NCBI GenBank assembly: GCA_964504285.1 | Contig: CAZDDZ010000003.1 | Location: 38,313-102,312, forward strand | Length of the DNA: 64,000 bases | From: Pseudoflavonifractor sp964504285 | Lineage (GTDB): Bacteria; Bacillota; Clostridia; Oscillospirales; Oscillospiraceae | Reading direction: 5' to 3' | In this document: in pieces, positions 16,177 through 24,236 of the stretch | Layout: each line of letters starts with the position of its first letter | Numbering within the stretch: the first letter of the stretch is position 1 | The notes under the pieces: generated by a model | The model's input: the letters and a program-made list of their open reading frames with translations, nothing else | What the model was told of the DNA's origin: nothing | The model's database searches: none | Position numbers and translations under genes: made by a program

Positions 16177-16877
16177 GCTACGGCCTCCTTTTCATCACGC
16201 TCGTCCAGCAGGGGCCGCAGTGCCAGCAGCGCCGCTACGATCACACCCAGAGCCGGCAAAAGCATCTGCTCGGCACCAATCAGTACCAGGAAAAAGAGGG
16301 TGCACCCGGCGCCGATAAGGGCAGGCAGGTGCCGCCGATAGGATTTCCACTGATCTACGGCAATTACCACAAATAGGGCGGTCATGGCAAAGTCAATGCC
16401 TGTAATGTCAATGGATAGCAGTCCACCGGCAATGCCGCCGATGACTGAGCCTAAAATCCAGTAGCTGTGGTCTAAAATGGCAATGGCAAAGTAAAAATCC
16501 CTGGGTGCAACCCCTACGGGAACCTGGGCCCCTGCCAGAAGGGCGTAGGTCTCGTCGGTGAGAGAGAACATCATGTAGAGTTTACGCAGACCCATGCCCC
16601 GGAACTTTTCCAGCATGGAAAGCCCGTAGACCAGATGGCGGAAATTAATGAGCAGGGTCATCACCGCCACCGTGCCAAGCCCTGCGGCAGTGGCTAAAAG
16701 CTCCACCCCCAGATATTGGCCCGATCCGGCGTAAATGGACAAGCTCATAAAAAAGGCCCAGATAAAATTATAACCTGCCCGCTGAAGCATCAGTCCAAAG
16801 GCAATTCCAATGGAAAGATACCCCATCAGCACCGGCAGAGTAACAGGAAACGCGGCGGAAAATGCCTTGCGGCTCAT
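16173..16877 (-). CDS. azlC: AzlC family branched-chain amino acid exporter large subunit
   Basis: A 234-residue membrane protein. AFSAAFPVTLPVLMGYLSIGIAFGLML and INFRHLVYGLSMLEKFR are diagnostic of AzlC; the NFRH segment is highly conserved. The ATG at 16877 is used because AAGGAGGG precedes it by a normal distance, while an upstream in-frame start has none. It is upstream of azlD in one operon. No Lrp-like regulator is adjacent. Confidence 0.9.
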   Translation of the reverse strand: MSRKAFSAAFPVTLPVLMGYLSIGIAFGLMLQRAGYNFIWAFFMSLSIYAGSGQYLGVELLATAAGLGTVAVMTLLINFRHLVYGLSMLEKFRGMGLRKLYMMFSLTDETYALLAGAQVPVGVAPRDFYFAIAILDHSYWILGSVIGGIAGGLLSIDITGIDFAMTALFVVIAVDQWKSYRRHLPALIGAGCTLFFLVLIGAEQMLLPALGVIVAALLALRPLLDERDEKEAVA

Positions 16878-17033
16878 AAAATATCCCTCCTTGTCCAGCG
16901 GTTGACAAGAAAGTATTGTAAAGCTTTTTTCACCAAAAAACAAGCCTGCCGAAAGATTTCTGCCTCCGTTTACAAAAAGGCCATTTATACCGAGAGGGAA
17001 AGTAGTATAATAAAGAAAAATGAGGTGGACGGT

Positions 17034-17924
17034 ATGAAAGAGCTGCTTTTTATTTATAACGCCCAGGCGGGCAAGGGCCAGGTGCGAGCCCGGTTAGCCG
17101 GTCTGCTGGATGTATTCACAAAGGCGGGTTGGCTGGTGACGGTGCACCCTACCCAGAGTCAGGGAGACGCAGCGGCTGCCGCCACCTGGCTGGGCGGAAA
17201 ATTTGACCGGGTGGTCTGCTGCGGCGGAGACGGCACTCTCCATGAGACGGTCAGCGGTCTGATGGCATTGGAGCGCCGCCCCACGCTGGGCTATATTCCC
17301 GCAGGCACCACCAACGATTTTGCCCGCAATTTAAAGCTGCCCCAGAGCTATGATAAGCGCGCCGCTGTGGCCGCGGGGGGCGTACCCCGCCCCTGCGACA
17401 TCGGGCGGTTTAACGAGTCATATTTTGTATACATTGCCGCCTTCGGCGCCTTTACCGATGTGGCCTATGCCACACCGCAGCAGTTTAAAAACCTGTTTGG
17501 GCATTTGGCATACCTGATGGAGGGCGTGGCCCGGCTTGGGTCTATTGAGAGCTATCACCTTACCGTGGAGCATGACGGCGGCACCGAGACCGGGGAGTTT
17601 ATTTTCGGCATGGCCAGTAATACCGTCTCGGTGGGCGGGCTAATTGGCCTGCCCGCCGAGGTGGTGGCGCTGGATGACGGACTTTTGGAGGTGCTGCTTG
17701 TCCGTAAGCCTGCAAACGCCATGGAGCTTCAAGGCGTTGTGACAGCGCTAGTGAAGCAGAAGGCCGACCCCGGGGTGGGGGTACTGGCCTTTCACTCCGA
17801 ACGGCTTAAGGTTACCTGCGACAAGGCACTGCCCTGGACGCTGGACGGCGAATACGGCGGAAGCACCCAGGTGGCCGAAATTAAAAACTGCCGACAGGCC
17901 GTGACTATTGTGTACGGAGAATAG
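17034..17924 (+). CDS. Diacylglycerol/lipid kinase family protein (YegS/BmrU-like)
   Basis: A 296-residue protein. KELLFIYNAQAGKGQ begins the DAGK catalytic domain, followed by CCGGDGTLHETVSGL (the GGDGT nucleotide-binding loop) and GYIPAGTTNDFARNL. The C-terminal half is the beta-sandwich lipid-binding domain ending TLDGEYGG. It transfers phosphate from ATP to a lipid such as diacylglycerol. ATG at 17034 follows an AGGTGG site. An in-frame extension runs far upstream on the strand opposite azlC but has no support. A TATAAT lies at 17006-17011. Confidence 0.9.
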   Translation: MKELLFIYNAQAGKGQVRARLAGLLDVFTKAGWLVTVHPTQSQGDAAAAATWLGGKFDRVVCCGGDGTLHETVSGLMALERRPTLGYIPAGTTNDFARNLKLPQSYDKRAAVAAGGVPRPCDIGRFNESYFVYIAAFGAFTDVAYATPQQFKNLFGHLAYLMEGVARLGSIESYHLTVEHDGGTETGEFIFGMASNTVSVGGLIGLPAEVVALDDGLLEVLLVRKPANAMELQGVVTALVKQKADPGVGVLAFHSERLKVTCDKALPWTLDGEYGGSTQVAEIKNCRQAVTIVYGE

Positions 17925-17932
17925 CGTAAATT

Positions 17933-17978
17933 AATAGCCCCCGTCCCGCCGATTAAAATTGGCGGGACGGGGGCTATT
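17933..17978. terminator. Bidirectional terminator
   Basis: An 18-bp perfect stem (AATAGCCCCCGTCCCGCC with its complement) and a ten-base loop separate the convergent lipid kinase and spoIIP genes. Confidence 0.9.
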
Positions 17979-18020
17979 TTCTGCAAAAAGCCAAGAGATA
18001 CAGTTAAGTCACATTTTTTG

Positions 18021-19229
18021 TTATTTTCCATTCAGACTCAGCAGTACCTGCCCTGCCGCCCGGGCAAAGAGCCTTGCCCCGGCGATGGATTCCTGAAGGG
18101 TGTTGCCGTGACTGCCCACCTCCACCAGCAGGGAGCCGTTGGTCAAATTCTGGTTATACACAGGACTACTGATGGAAACGGGCCGTGCTAGGGTGGGGTA
18201 GAGGGTATTCATGCTCTTTTGAAGCTTCATGGCAAGGGTTAAATTTTCCTGCCAGTTGGGATGGTCGCCCCCTTGGGGGCTGCCCAGAACCAGTTCCACC
18301 TGGGCGACCCCCGCCCCGTCAATGGTGGTATAGGTCTTATAGACGGTGCCGTCCTCGCCGATCAGCGCATCTCGGTGGACATCCAGTACAATTTTAATGG
18401 AGGGGTACTGCTCTAAGTACTTTTTGACACCCTCGCCGGAGCGGGAGTAGGCACCCTTATAGGCAGGGTAGTCATAGGGCGTTTCATCGTGAAGTACGCT
18501 TAGACCCATGCTCTCAAAAACCGCCTTCATTTCGTTGCCCACCCGTATCATGTTTTGACTGTTGTCCAGGGTGCGGCTGGTGTCGGTGGGGGTGTAGACA
18601 TCGGCGCCATTGGGGGTATAGGCTTCAGTTCCGTGGGTGTGCATAATCAGCACCTGGGGTGCGGAATTGTCTCCCAGGGCAATGTTTACATTTGCCGCAG
18701 ATAGAGCCGCCGGGTCAAAGGTTTGGTCGGTACGGTTAAAAATGTAAACGCCGTCGGCCACTGCATACCCCTCAGGCCCGGCGGGAATAAGAGTGCGGGG
18801 CACAATGTCGTCGGGTGCGGCGGTAATGGCAGGCTGCTCCTGCTCATCCTCCGGGTCGCCCTTGTGGGTGCCAAGCGGGTCTCCGGCCGCCGAGCTGCCC
18901 CCGGCAGGGCGGTTTTGCCCGGTTCCACCGCTCTGCCCCAAATGGGCGGCCACCGCCCTCTCGTTTCCGCGCAGCAGTGCCGACTGACCCAGCACCAAGC
19001 GCCCCCAGCCGTTAATATCGGCCAGCCCCCCCTGTCCCTTTGCCAAGTCTCCCAGCTCGGAGCGCAGGAGGGAGGAGACAAACAGGGCGCTTGCGCCCAG
19101 AGATTTTACCGTGTCGGTTGCTGCCCCGGCCCCTGCCGCCATAAAGAGCGCCCAAACTCCAATGGTGGCCATAAAGAGCGCCCCGCTCCGCCGGAACAGT
19201 CGGCCCCAGTGCATTTTGTTCTGTTTCAT
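18021..19229 (-). CDS. spoIIP: Stage II sporulation protein P
   Basis: A 402-residue protein. A transmembrane helix at about 12-34 anchors it, a variable region (to about 165) follows, then the SpoIIP catalytic domain: VLIMHTHGTEAYTP (metal-binding His), a middle VKKYLEQYPSIKIVLDVHRDAL (second metal site) and SLLVEVGSHGNTLQESI. SpoIIP is the amidase and endopeptidase of the engulfment complex with SpoIID and SpoIIM, which strips the septal peptidoglycan during engulfment. Its presence shows a spore-forming lineage. It is a single gene here. Confidence 0.95.
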   Translation of the reverse strand: MKQNKMHWGRLFRRSGALFMATIGVWALFMAAGAGAATDTVKSLGASALFVSSLLRSELGDLAKGQGGLADINGWGRLVLGQSALLRGNERAVAAHLGQSGGTGQNRPAGGSSAAGDPLGTHKGDPEDEQEQPAITAAPDDIVPRTLIPAGPEGYAVADGVYIFNRTDQTFDPAALSAANVNIALGDNSAPQVLIMHTHGTEAYTPNGADVYTPTDTSRTLDNSQNMIRVGNEMKAVFESMGLSVLHDETPYDYPAYKGAYSRSGEGVKKYLEQYPSIKIVLDVHRDALIGEDGTVYKTYTTIDGAGVAQVELVLGSPQGGDHPNWQENLTLAMKLQKSMNTLYPTLARPVSISSPVYNQNLTNGSLLVEVGSHGNTLQESIAGARLFARAAGQVLLSLNGK

Positions 19230-19322
19230 CGGTATCCCGCCTTTCGTATACGGGAGTATATGCGGGGGGACAGGCAGTTATGAGCTTGTCTCTTTTTTAA
19301 TTGTTTGAATATCAAAATACAC

Positions 19323-19461
19323 TTGACATTTGCGCTGAGAAAGGTATAATAACTGCAAAACCAGTTATTATACCAAGCTTACGGCGCGTCCGCCTCCTCC
19401 GCTTTGCGGAGAACCGGCGGCGATGGCATATTATACCGCAACCTGCGGTTGTGGTATAATA
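19323..19461 (+). promoter_or_regulatory. Promoter region with two TATTATACC palindromes (MarR operators)
   Basis: TTGACA (19323-19328) and TATAAT (19345-19350), 16 bases apart, form a strong promoter. A perfect 13-bp inverted repeat GGTATAATAACTG/CAGTTATTATACC (19343-19355 and 19362-19374) overlaps the -10 box. A second inverted repeat TATTATACC/GGTATAATA (19429-19437 and 19453-19461) holds another TATAAT. The shared half-site fits a dimeric MarR repressor acting on its own gene at 19500. Confidence 0.65.
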
Positions 19462-19499
19462 GACTTGTTTTTTAAAACGAAAAAAACGGAGGGAAGCAT

Positions 19500-19961
19500 A
19501 TGGAACAGTACAGCGCGGTGCTGAACCGCTTTCTGGTGGAGGTATTCAACGAAATACTGAAAACCGAGGAGCTGTGTCTGGCCGGAGCTTACCGGGACCT
19601 TTCCCTGCGGGAGCTTCACCTGATCGAGGAGGTGTGCCGTACCGCTGACGAGGAGCGCGACAACCGTGCCACCGCCATTGCCGCCGCCCAGCGGGTGACG
19701 GCAGGCACACTGACCACCGCCGTATCCCTGCTGGAAAAGAAGGGCTATTTGGAGCGGCATCGGGACGAGCGGGATAAGCGTGTGGTGCGCATTTTGCCCA
19801 CCGAAAAAGCGCGGCAGGCCGAGATTTTACACAAAAAATTTCATGAGGAGATGGTTGCCCATGTACTGGAAGCCATTTCGCCGGAGGAAACTGAAGTTTT
19901 TGTCCGGGCGCTGGGCAGTGTGGCCGAATTTTTCCACCATAAATATGGTGAAACCGTGTAG
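19500..19961 (+). CDS. MarR family transcriptional regulator
   Basis: A 153-residue winged-helix protein: LSLRELHLIEEVCRTADEE, then AAQRVTAGTLTTAVSLLEKKGYLERHRDERDKRVVRILPTEKA, which contains the recognition helix and the D-x-R wing. GGAGGG (19488-19493) precedes the ATG. It lies just upstream of a DegV fatty-acid-binding protein gene, so it may respond to lipid supply like FabT, a MarR relative. No fab genes are visible in the window. The leader carries two palindromes built on its -10 boxes. Confidence 0.88.
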   Translation: MEQYSAVLNRFLVEVFNEILKTEELCLAGAYRDLSLRELHLIEEVCRTADEERDNRATAIAAAQRVTAGTLTTAVSLLEKKGYLERHRDERDKRVVRILPTEKARQAEILHKKFHEEMVAHVLEAISPEETEVFVRALGSVAEFFHHKYGETV

Positions 19962-20008
19962 GGCGGGGATTTATCCCTGCTAACCTTAAAAAGGAGAATG
20001 ACCATTTT

Positions 20009-20848
20009 ATGATTCGTATTATTACCGATAGCACCTGTGACCTGCGCCCTGACCGCCGAGAGGCTCTGGGTGTGGACGTTGTTCCCCTCTCCGTTCATTT
20101 TGGCGATGAGACATTTCGGGACGGTGTGGAGATTACAGCCACCCAGTTTTACCAGCGTCTTTCCAAAGTAGATACACTGCCCACCACCTCTCAGGTAAAC
20201 CCCGAGACATTTGCAGCGCTGTTTCAAACCTATGTGGAGCAGGGGGATCAGGTGGTTGGTATATTTCTCTCCGGCGCGATGTCGGGCACCTGCCAAAGTG
20301 CCCTTATCGCAAAGGATATGGTGGACAAGGGCGAAATCCACATTGTAGATTCCCAGACCGTAACCTTTGCCCTGGGGCTGCTGGTAGAAATGGCCGCGTC
20401 CCTGCGTGACAAGGGGCTTTCAGCCGGGGAAATAGCCCGTCAGGTTACCGACCTCTCCGGGCGGATGCGCCTGCTTGCGGTGGTGGACACGCTTAAATAT
20501 TTGAAAATGGGCGGCCGCATCAATGCTGCCACCGCCGTGGTGGGCGGGCTGCTGGGGATTTCGCCCATTATTACAGTGGAGCACGGCTTGGTAGAGTCCA
20601 TCGGCAAGGCTCGCGGCCGTAAGGCGGCCTTCCAGTGGATTGCTAAGCGTATGGAGACCGAGGTCCCTGACCTCGCTCTGCCTGTTGCCTTTGGAAACTC
20701 CAATGCGCCTGAGGTAATGGATGAGTGTATGGCGGCCCTCGCACCTCTGGTACCCGGAACACAAATCATGGAGAGTGACATCGGCAGTGTCGTAGGCACT
20801 CATGCCGGGCCCGGGGCGGCGGGAATTGTTTACTTTGTAAAGGAGTAA
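20009..20848 (+). CDS. DegV family protein (FakB-like fatty acid carrier)
   Basis: A 279-residue DegV protein. It has IRIITDSTCDLRPD at the start, the TSQVNPETFAALFQ segment with the fatty-acid-contacting Thr-Ser, GIFLSGAMSGTCQSA, and VDTLKYLKMGGRINAATAVVGGLLGISPII. FakB proteins bind exogenous fatty acids and present them to FakA, which is encoded at 34423. The final 17 codons (GTHAGPGAAGIVYFVKE) belong to a 209-bp tandem unit that repeats downstream. The third copy encodes the ending GIVYFINK instead, so the present C-terminus may not be the ancestral one. Confidence 0.92.
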   Translation: MIRIITDSTCDLRPDRREALGVDVVPLSVHFGDETFRDGVEITATQFYQRLSKVDTLPTTSQVNPETFAALFQTYVEQGDQVVGIFLSGAMSGTCQSALIAKDMVDKGEIHIVDSQTVTFALGLLVEMAASLRDKGLSAGEIARQVTDLSGRMRLLAVVDTLKYLKMGGRINAATAVVGGLLGISPIITVEHGLVESIGKARGRKAAFQWIAKRMETEVPDLALPVAFGNSNAPEVMDECMAALAPLVPGTQIMESDIGSVVGTHAGPGAAGIVYFVKE

Positions 20849-21247
20849 GTACATCGTATCGGCTTCATGTGCCTGCGACCTCGCGCGTGAGCGCGTTAAG
20901 GGTGTTGCGCTGTGCGCAACACCCTTAAAATGGGGCAAATTTACTTTGCGCCATTTGAGTAAAATCAAAGGGTTCCCGCCCAACGAGAGTTGGGTGGGAG
21001 TGGGGCACTCATGCTGGGCCCGGGGCGGCGGGCATTGTTTACTTTGTAAAGGAGTAAGTACATCGTATCGGCTTCATGTGCCTGCGACCTCGCGCGTGAG
21101 CGCGTTAAGGGTGTTGCGCTGTGCGCAACACCCTTAAAATGGGGCAAATTTACTTTGCGCCATTTGAGTAAAATCAAAGGGTTCCCGCCCAACGAGAGTT
21201 GGGTGGGAGTGGGGCACTCATGCTGGGCCCGGGGCGGCGGGCATTGT
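20795..21247 (+). repeat. Tandem array of degV 3' end plus four-hairpin unit (209-bp period)
   Basis: Two full units (20795-21003 and 21004-21212) and a partial third (21213-21247). Each unit is the last 54 bases of degV plus a non-coding part with four hairpins: CGCGC/GCGCG (20882-20895), GGGTGTTGCGC and complement (20900-20924), GGCAAA..TTTGCGCC with an ATTTA loop (20932-20952), and CCCGCCCAAC/GTTGGGTGGG (20975-20998), the last preceded by GGGTTCCC. Coding differences among copies are synonymous until the last six codons of copy three. Confidence 0.85.
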
Positions 21248-21389
21248 GTATTTTATAAACAAATAAATTGATGTTTAATGCTTTTTTAAGTATTGTATCA
21301 GGACGGTTTTAACCTCTCCGTGTTAGGATAGTCTCACGAACAGGAAGCGAAGGCTTTCGAACATTATAGGAAAAAGGAGACTGTTCCAA

Positions 21390-21596
21390 ATGGAAAATAA
21401 GAAGCTTTACCGGGTGGAAAAAGGCAGCGTTATTGCAGGCGTGTGCGGCGGCATCGCAGAGTATTTTAACATTGACCCCAATCTGGTGCGTATCATCACT
21501 GCTGTTCTTTTTTTCGCCGGAACCCTGAGCTTTTGGGTCTATCTGGTGTGTGCCATTATTTTACCGAAAAAGAGTGACGTATACCCCGGTTATTAA
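21390..21596 (+). CDS. PspC domain protein
   Basis: A 68-residue protein: KKLYRVEKGSVIAGVCGGIAEYFNIDPNLVRII, then one transmembrane helix (TAVLFFAGTLSFWVYLVCAIILP). This is the complete PspC domain, an envelope-stress protein that senses membrane damage in proteobacteria and is common as a stand-alone protein in Firmicutes. It is a single gene with AAAAGGAG upstream and a terminator after it. Confidence 0.92.
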   Translation: MENKKLYRVEKGSVIAGVCGGIAEYFNIDPNLVRIITAVLFFAGTLSFWVYLVCAIILPKKSDVYPGY

Positions 21597-21601
21597 TGCA
21601 T

Positions 21602-21640
21602 AAAAAACCCGCCTGTTTGCCGAAACAGGCGGGTTTTTTT
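21602..21640 (+). terminator. Intrinsic terminator
   Basis: A 17-bp stem (AAAAAACCCGCCTGTTT with its complement) closes the loop GCCG and ends in seven T, directly after the PspC gene. Confidence 0.93.
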
Positions 21641-21690
21641 ATACCGTTTTGTGTTATACTGTTAAGTGCACCAAAATACTATGATTTTAC

Positions 21691-21719
21691 TTGTGTTCCG
21701 CACCAAACCGTGATACCAT
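21691..21719 (+). promoter_or_regulatory. Probable promoter of the DUF2156 gene
   Basis: TTGTGT at 21691-21696 and TACCAT at 21714-21719 are 17 bases apart and lie 47 bases before the start codon. Confidence 0.4.
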
Positions 21720-21765
21720 TATTTGGCGCAAATGAATTAAAAAGAAAAAGAGGCATTTATAGTTT

Positions 21766-22680
21766 ATGATAGATTTCTGGGAACCCAAGCTGACCGACAA
21801 ACGTTGGGTGGATGAGCTGCTATGTCAGGCGGACTACCGGGGCTGTGAATATAATTTTACCAATCTGTACACATGGAAGAACGCCTACCACCATGAGCTT
21901 GCGCGGCTGGATGATTTTTTGCTGGTACACCTCTGCGGCGGTGTGGGATGCAGCTATCTCTACCCGGCGGGCAGGGGGGACGTGACCAAAGCCGTGCTTG
22001 CGCTCAAGGAGGAAGCCGACCGCCGGGGAGAACGGCTTCGCCTGGTGTGTCTGACGCCTCGCCAGACAGAAGAACTGGAGCGGCTGTTTCCCGGAAGATT
22101 TGAGTTTACCGCCGACCGTGACGGCTATGACTACCTTTACCACATTGACCGCCTGGCCGATTTGGAGGGGAAAAAGCTTCACAACAAGCGCAATCATATT
22201 AACCGCTTTGTGGATAACAACCCTACCTGGGTTTATGAGGACATTACTACCGATACTCTGCCCGAATGCATGGCCATGGACCGGGAGTGGTACCGGCGCA
22301 GCATGATTCGTGAGGGGGCAGAGGAGGAAAAGGACTTGGGCAATGAGGGGGTGGCGCTTCGTCTCGCCATGGATCATTTCTGCGCCCTGGGGCTAGAAGG
22401 CGGTCTAATTCGGGTCTATGGCGAGGTCGTGGCCTTCACCATGGGTGACCGTCTCTCCTCCGATACCTTTGACGTGCACTTCGAGAAGGCCTACGGTGAG
22501 CTTCAAGGGGCCTACGCCATGATTAACCAGCAGTTTGCCAAGCGGGTGCGTGCCCGACACCCTGAAATTCGTTACCTTAATCGGGAGGACGACATGGGTG
22601 TGGAGGGTCTTAGAAAGGCCAAGGAGAGCTATTATCCTGATTTGATGGTAGAGAAGCATTCGGCGCAATGGATTGATTAG
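21766..22680 (+). CDS. DUF2156 protein (phosphatidylglycerol lysyltransferase C-terminal-like)
   Basis: A 304-residue soluble protein with a double GNAT-like fold seen in the catalytic half of lysyl-phosphatidylglycerol synthases: YNFTNLYTWKNAYHHELARLDDFLL, KLHNKRNHINRFVDNNP, and IRVYGEVVAFTMGDRLSSDTFDVHFEKAYGELQGAYAMINQQFAK followed by YLNREDDMGVEGLRKAKESYYPDLMVEKH. It lacks a flippase domain. It probably transfers an aminoacyl group from tRNA, but the acceptor is unknown. The last 25 codons are part of a 233-bp tandem repeat. The third copy encodes the ending HSAVWKKLV in place of HSAQWID. Confidence 0.85.
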   Translation: MIDFWEPKLTDKRWVDELLCQADYRGCEYNFTNLYTWKNAYHHELARLDDFLLVHLCGGVGCSYLYPAGRGDVTKAVLALKEEADRRGERLRLVCLTPRQTEELERLFPGRFEFTADRDGYDYLYHIDRLADLEGKKLHNKRNHINRFVDNNPTWVYEDITTDTLPECMAMDREWYRRSMIREGAEEEKDLGNEGVALRLAMDHFCALGLEGGLIRVYGEVVAFTMGDRLSSDTFDVHFEKAYGELQGAYAMINQQFAKRVRARHPEIRYLNREDDMGVEGLRKAKESYYPDLMVEKHSAQWID

Positions 22681-23151
22681 ACCCTCCACCAACCCCCGCA
22701 AAGCGGGGGCGCGCCGTTGGCGCGTGTAAAAGTTTTCCCCTGTATAGGGGAAAACTTTTGCCGCAGGGTGGATTTATTCCACCCGAGGATATAAAATCGC
22801 CCTGGGTTCCCAGCGGCATAAAAATGCCGCTGGGATTGGGTCTTAGAAAGGCCAAGGAGAGCTATTATCCCGATTTAATGGTAGAGAAGCATTCGGCGCA
22901 ATGGATTGATTAGACCCTCCACCAACCCCCGCAAAGCGGGGGCGCGCCGTTGGCGCGTGTAAAAGTTTTCCCCTGTATAGGGGAAAACTTTTGCCGCAGG
23001 GTGGATTTATTCCACCCGAGGATATAAAATCGCCCTGGGTTCCCAGCGGCATAAAAATGCCGTTGGGATTGGGTCTTAGAAAGGCCAAGGAGAGCTACTA
23101 TCCTGATTTGATGGTAGAGAAGCACAGTGCTGTGTGGAAAAAACTCGTATA
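22606..23151 (+). repeat. Tandem array of DUF2156 gene 3' end plus hairpin unit (233-bp period)
   Basis: Units start at 22606, 22839 and 23072. The third is only the gene end (to the TAG at 23149-23151). The non-coding part carries CCCCCGC/GCGGGGG (22693-22709), CGCGCC/GGCGCG (22710-22724), a 13-bp stem AAAAGTTTTCCCC and complement (22728-22759), GGGTGGA/TCCACCC with a TTTAT loop (22766-22784), and CCCAGCGGCAT/ATGCCGCTGGG (22809-22834), preceded by GGGTTCCC. This is the same order and the same loop features as downstream of degV and oppF. Confidence 0.85.
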
Positions 23152-23196
23152 GGCCCTGCATGGTCGGGGCGTGCTGACAGGAAAGGAGTACATCTC

Positions 23197-24075
23197 ATGC
23201 TGGAACTTCGCCCCTCCAAACCGGAGGAAATTCCCGCTCAAAAGGCGCTATGGGCCTTGACCTTTGGAGATGACGACCGCTATATCGATGATTTTTACCG
23301 TCTCTGCGCCCAGCCGTCAAACATGCTGGTGCTTCTGGAGGACGGGGTCCTGCGCAGTATGCTGGCGCTGCTTCCCGTGACGCTGGCATTGCCGGACGGC
23401 GATAGCGCTACCTCCGCCTATATTTACGCACTTGCAACCGACCCGGCTGCCCGAAGCCAGGGCTTTGGGAGAATGCTGCTACAGTATGTAGACTTTTACT
23501 TGGGGGAGCGGGGAATTGAGAGCGTTACCACCGTCCCCGCCGAAGCAAGCCTTCACCGTTTTTTTGCCTCCAATGGATTTTCCGAGTGCTTTGCCACCCG
23601 AAAGATTGAACTTTTAGCCGCCGACGTGGGCACGGCCGCCCCCGGGGATGGCGCTACCCCCATAGGGTACGAGGAATACGGAGCACTGCGTGAAATGCTA
23701 CTGAAAAACACATTTCACGGGGTCTATCCCAGCCAGCTTCTCGCATATCAGCAGGAGATTTGCCGAAACGCGGGCGGCGACCTGTATCAAGTTAACGTTG
23801 GCGAGGCCCGGGGCTGTGCCGCCGTAGAGCGCGGCACGGACAACAGTGTGCTGATAAAGGAACTTGTGATTGACCAGCGCCACATCCCTGCTGCCCTAAC
23901 CGCTATCGCCGCGACCTTACCCGCTGCCCGCTATCATCTGCGTACCCCTGCTCTCTGGCCAGGGCACCGCACGAGTTATATTCAGCCCTTTGCCATGATT
24001 AAATGGTACTCCGGCATTCGTCGGCGCACCTGGGGTGAGGAAAATAACGCCTATTTCGGCCTGGCCTTTGACTAG
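23197..24075 (+). CDS. GNAT family N-acetyltransferase
   Basis: A 292-residue protein. LRPSKPEEIPAQKALWALTFGDDDRYIDDFY begins the GNAT fold, and ATDPAARSQGFGRMLLQYVDFYLGERG is the acetyl-CoA-binding R/Q-x2-G-x-G/A motif. The C-terminal half is less conserved and may be a second, degenerate GNAT or SCP-like domain, as in Eis-type enzymes. ATG at 23197 has AAAGGAG nine bases upstream. The substrate is unknown. The TAG stop lies in a CTAG that is also the left boundary of a MITE. Confidence 0.85.
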   Translation: MLELRPSKPEEIPAQKALWALTFGDDDRYIDDFYRLCAQPSNMLVLLEDGVLRSMLALLPVTLALPDGDSATSAYIYALATDPAARSQGFGRMLLQYVDFYLGERGIESVTTVPAEASLHRFFASNGFSECFATRKIELLAADVGTAAPGDGATPIGYEEYGALREMLLKNTFHGVYPSQLLAYQQEICRNAGGDLYQVNVGEARGCAAVERGTDNSVLIKELVIDQRHIPAALTAIAATLPAARYHLRTPALWPGHRTSYIQPFAMIKWYSGIRRRTWGEENNAYFGLAFD

Positions 24076-24236
24076 AGCGTATCTGAAAAGTATCAAAACG
24101 CCCATAAATTTGTCTTTTTTCGTCAGGGTAGCGCCAATTTTTCTTGCCATACGTCAGTATGCCTGCAAAAAATCGGCTTGCCTGACAAAAAATTCTGCGT
24201 TTCTGTGCATCCCGCTACTTTTCAGATACGCTCTAG
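24072..24236. mobile_element. 165-bp MITE with perfect 21-bp terminal inverted repeats
   Basis: The ends 24072-24092 and 24216-24236 (CTAGAGCGTATCTGAAAAG.. and complement) match perfectly over 21 bases. Inside, GTCAGG/CCTGAC, a T-run/A-run helix and CATAC/GTATG build a long cruciform. Both ends begin with CTAG, either as target duplication or as part of the repeat; the left one overlaps the GNAT stop codon. No transposase is encoded. Confidence 0.8.

Noticed and set aside
20795..21247. CRISPR array
   Set aside because: Units of 136-233 bp repeat without unique spacers, include gene ends, and no cas genes are present.
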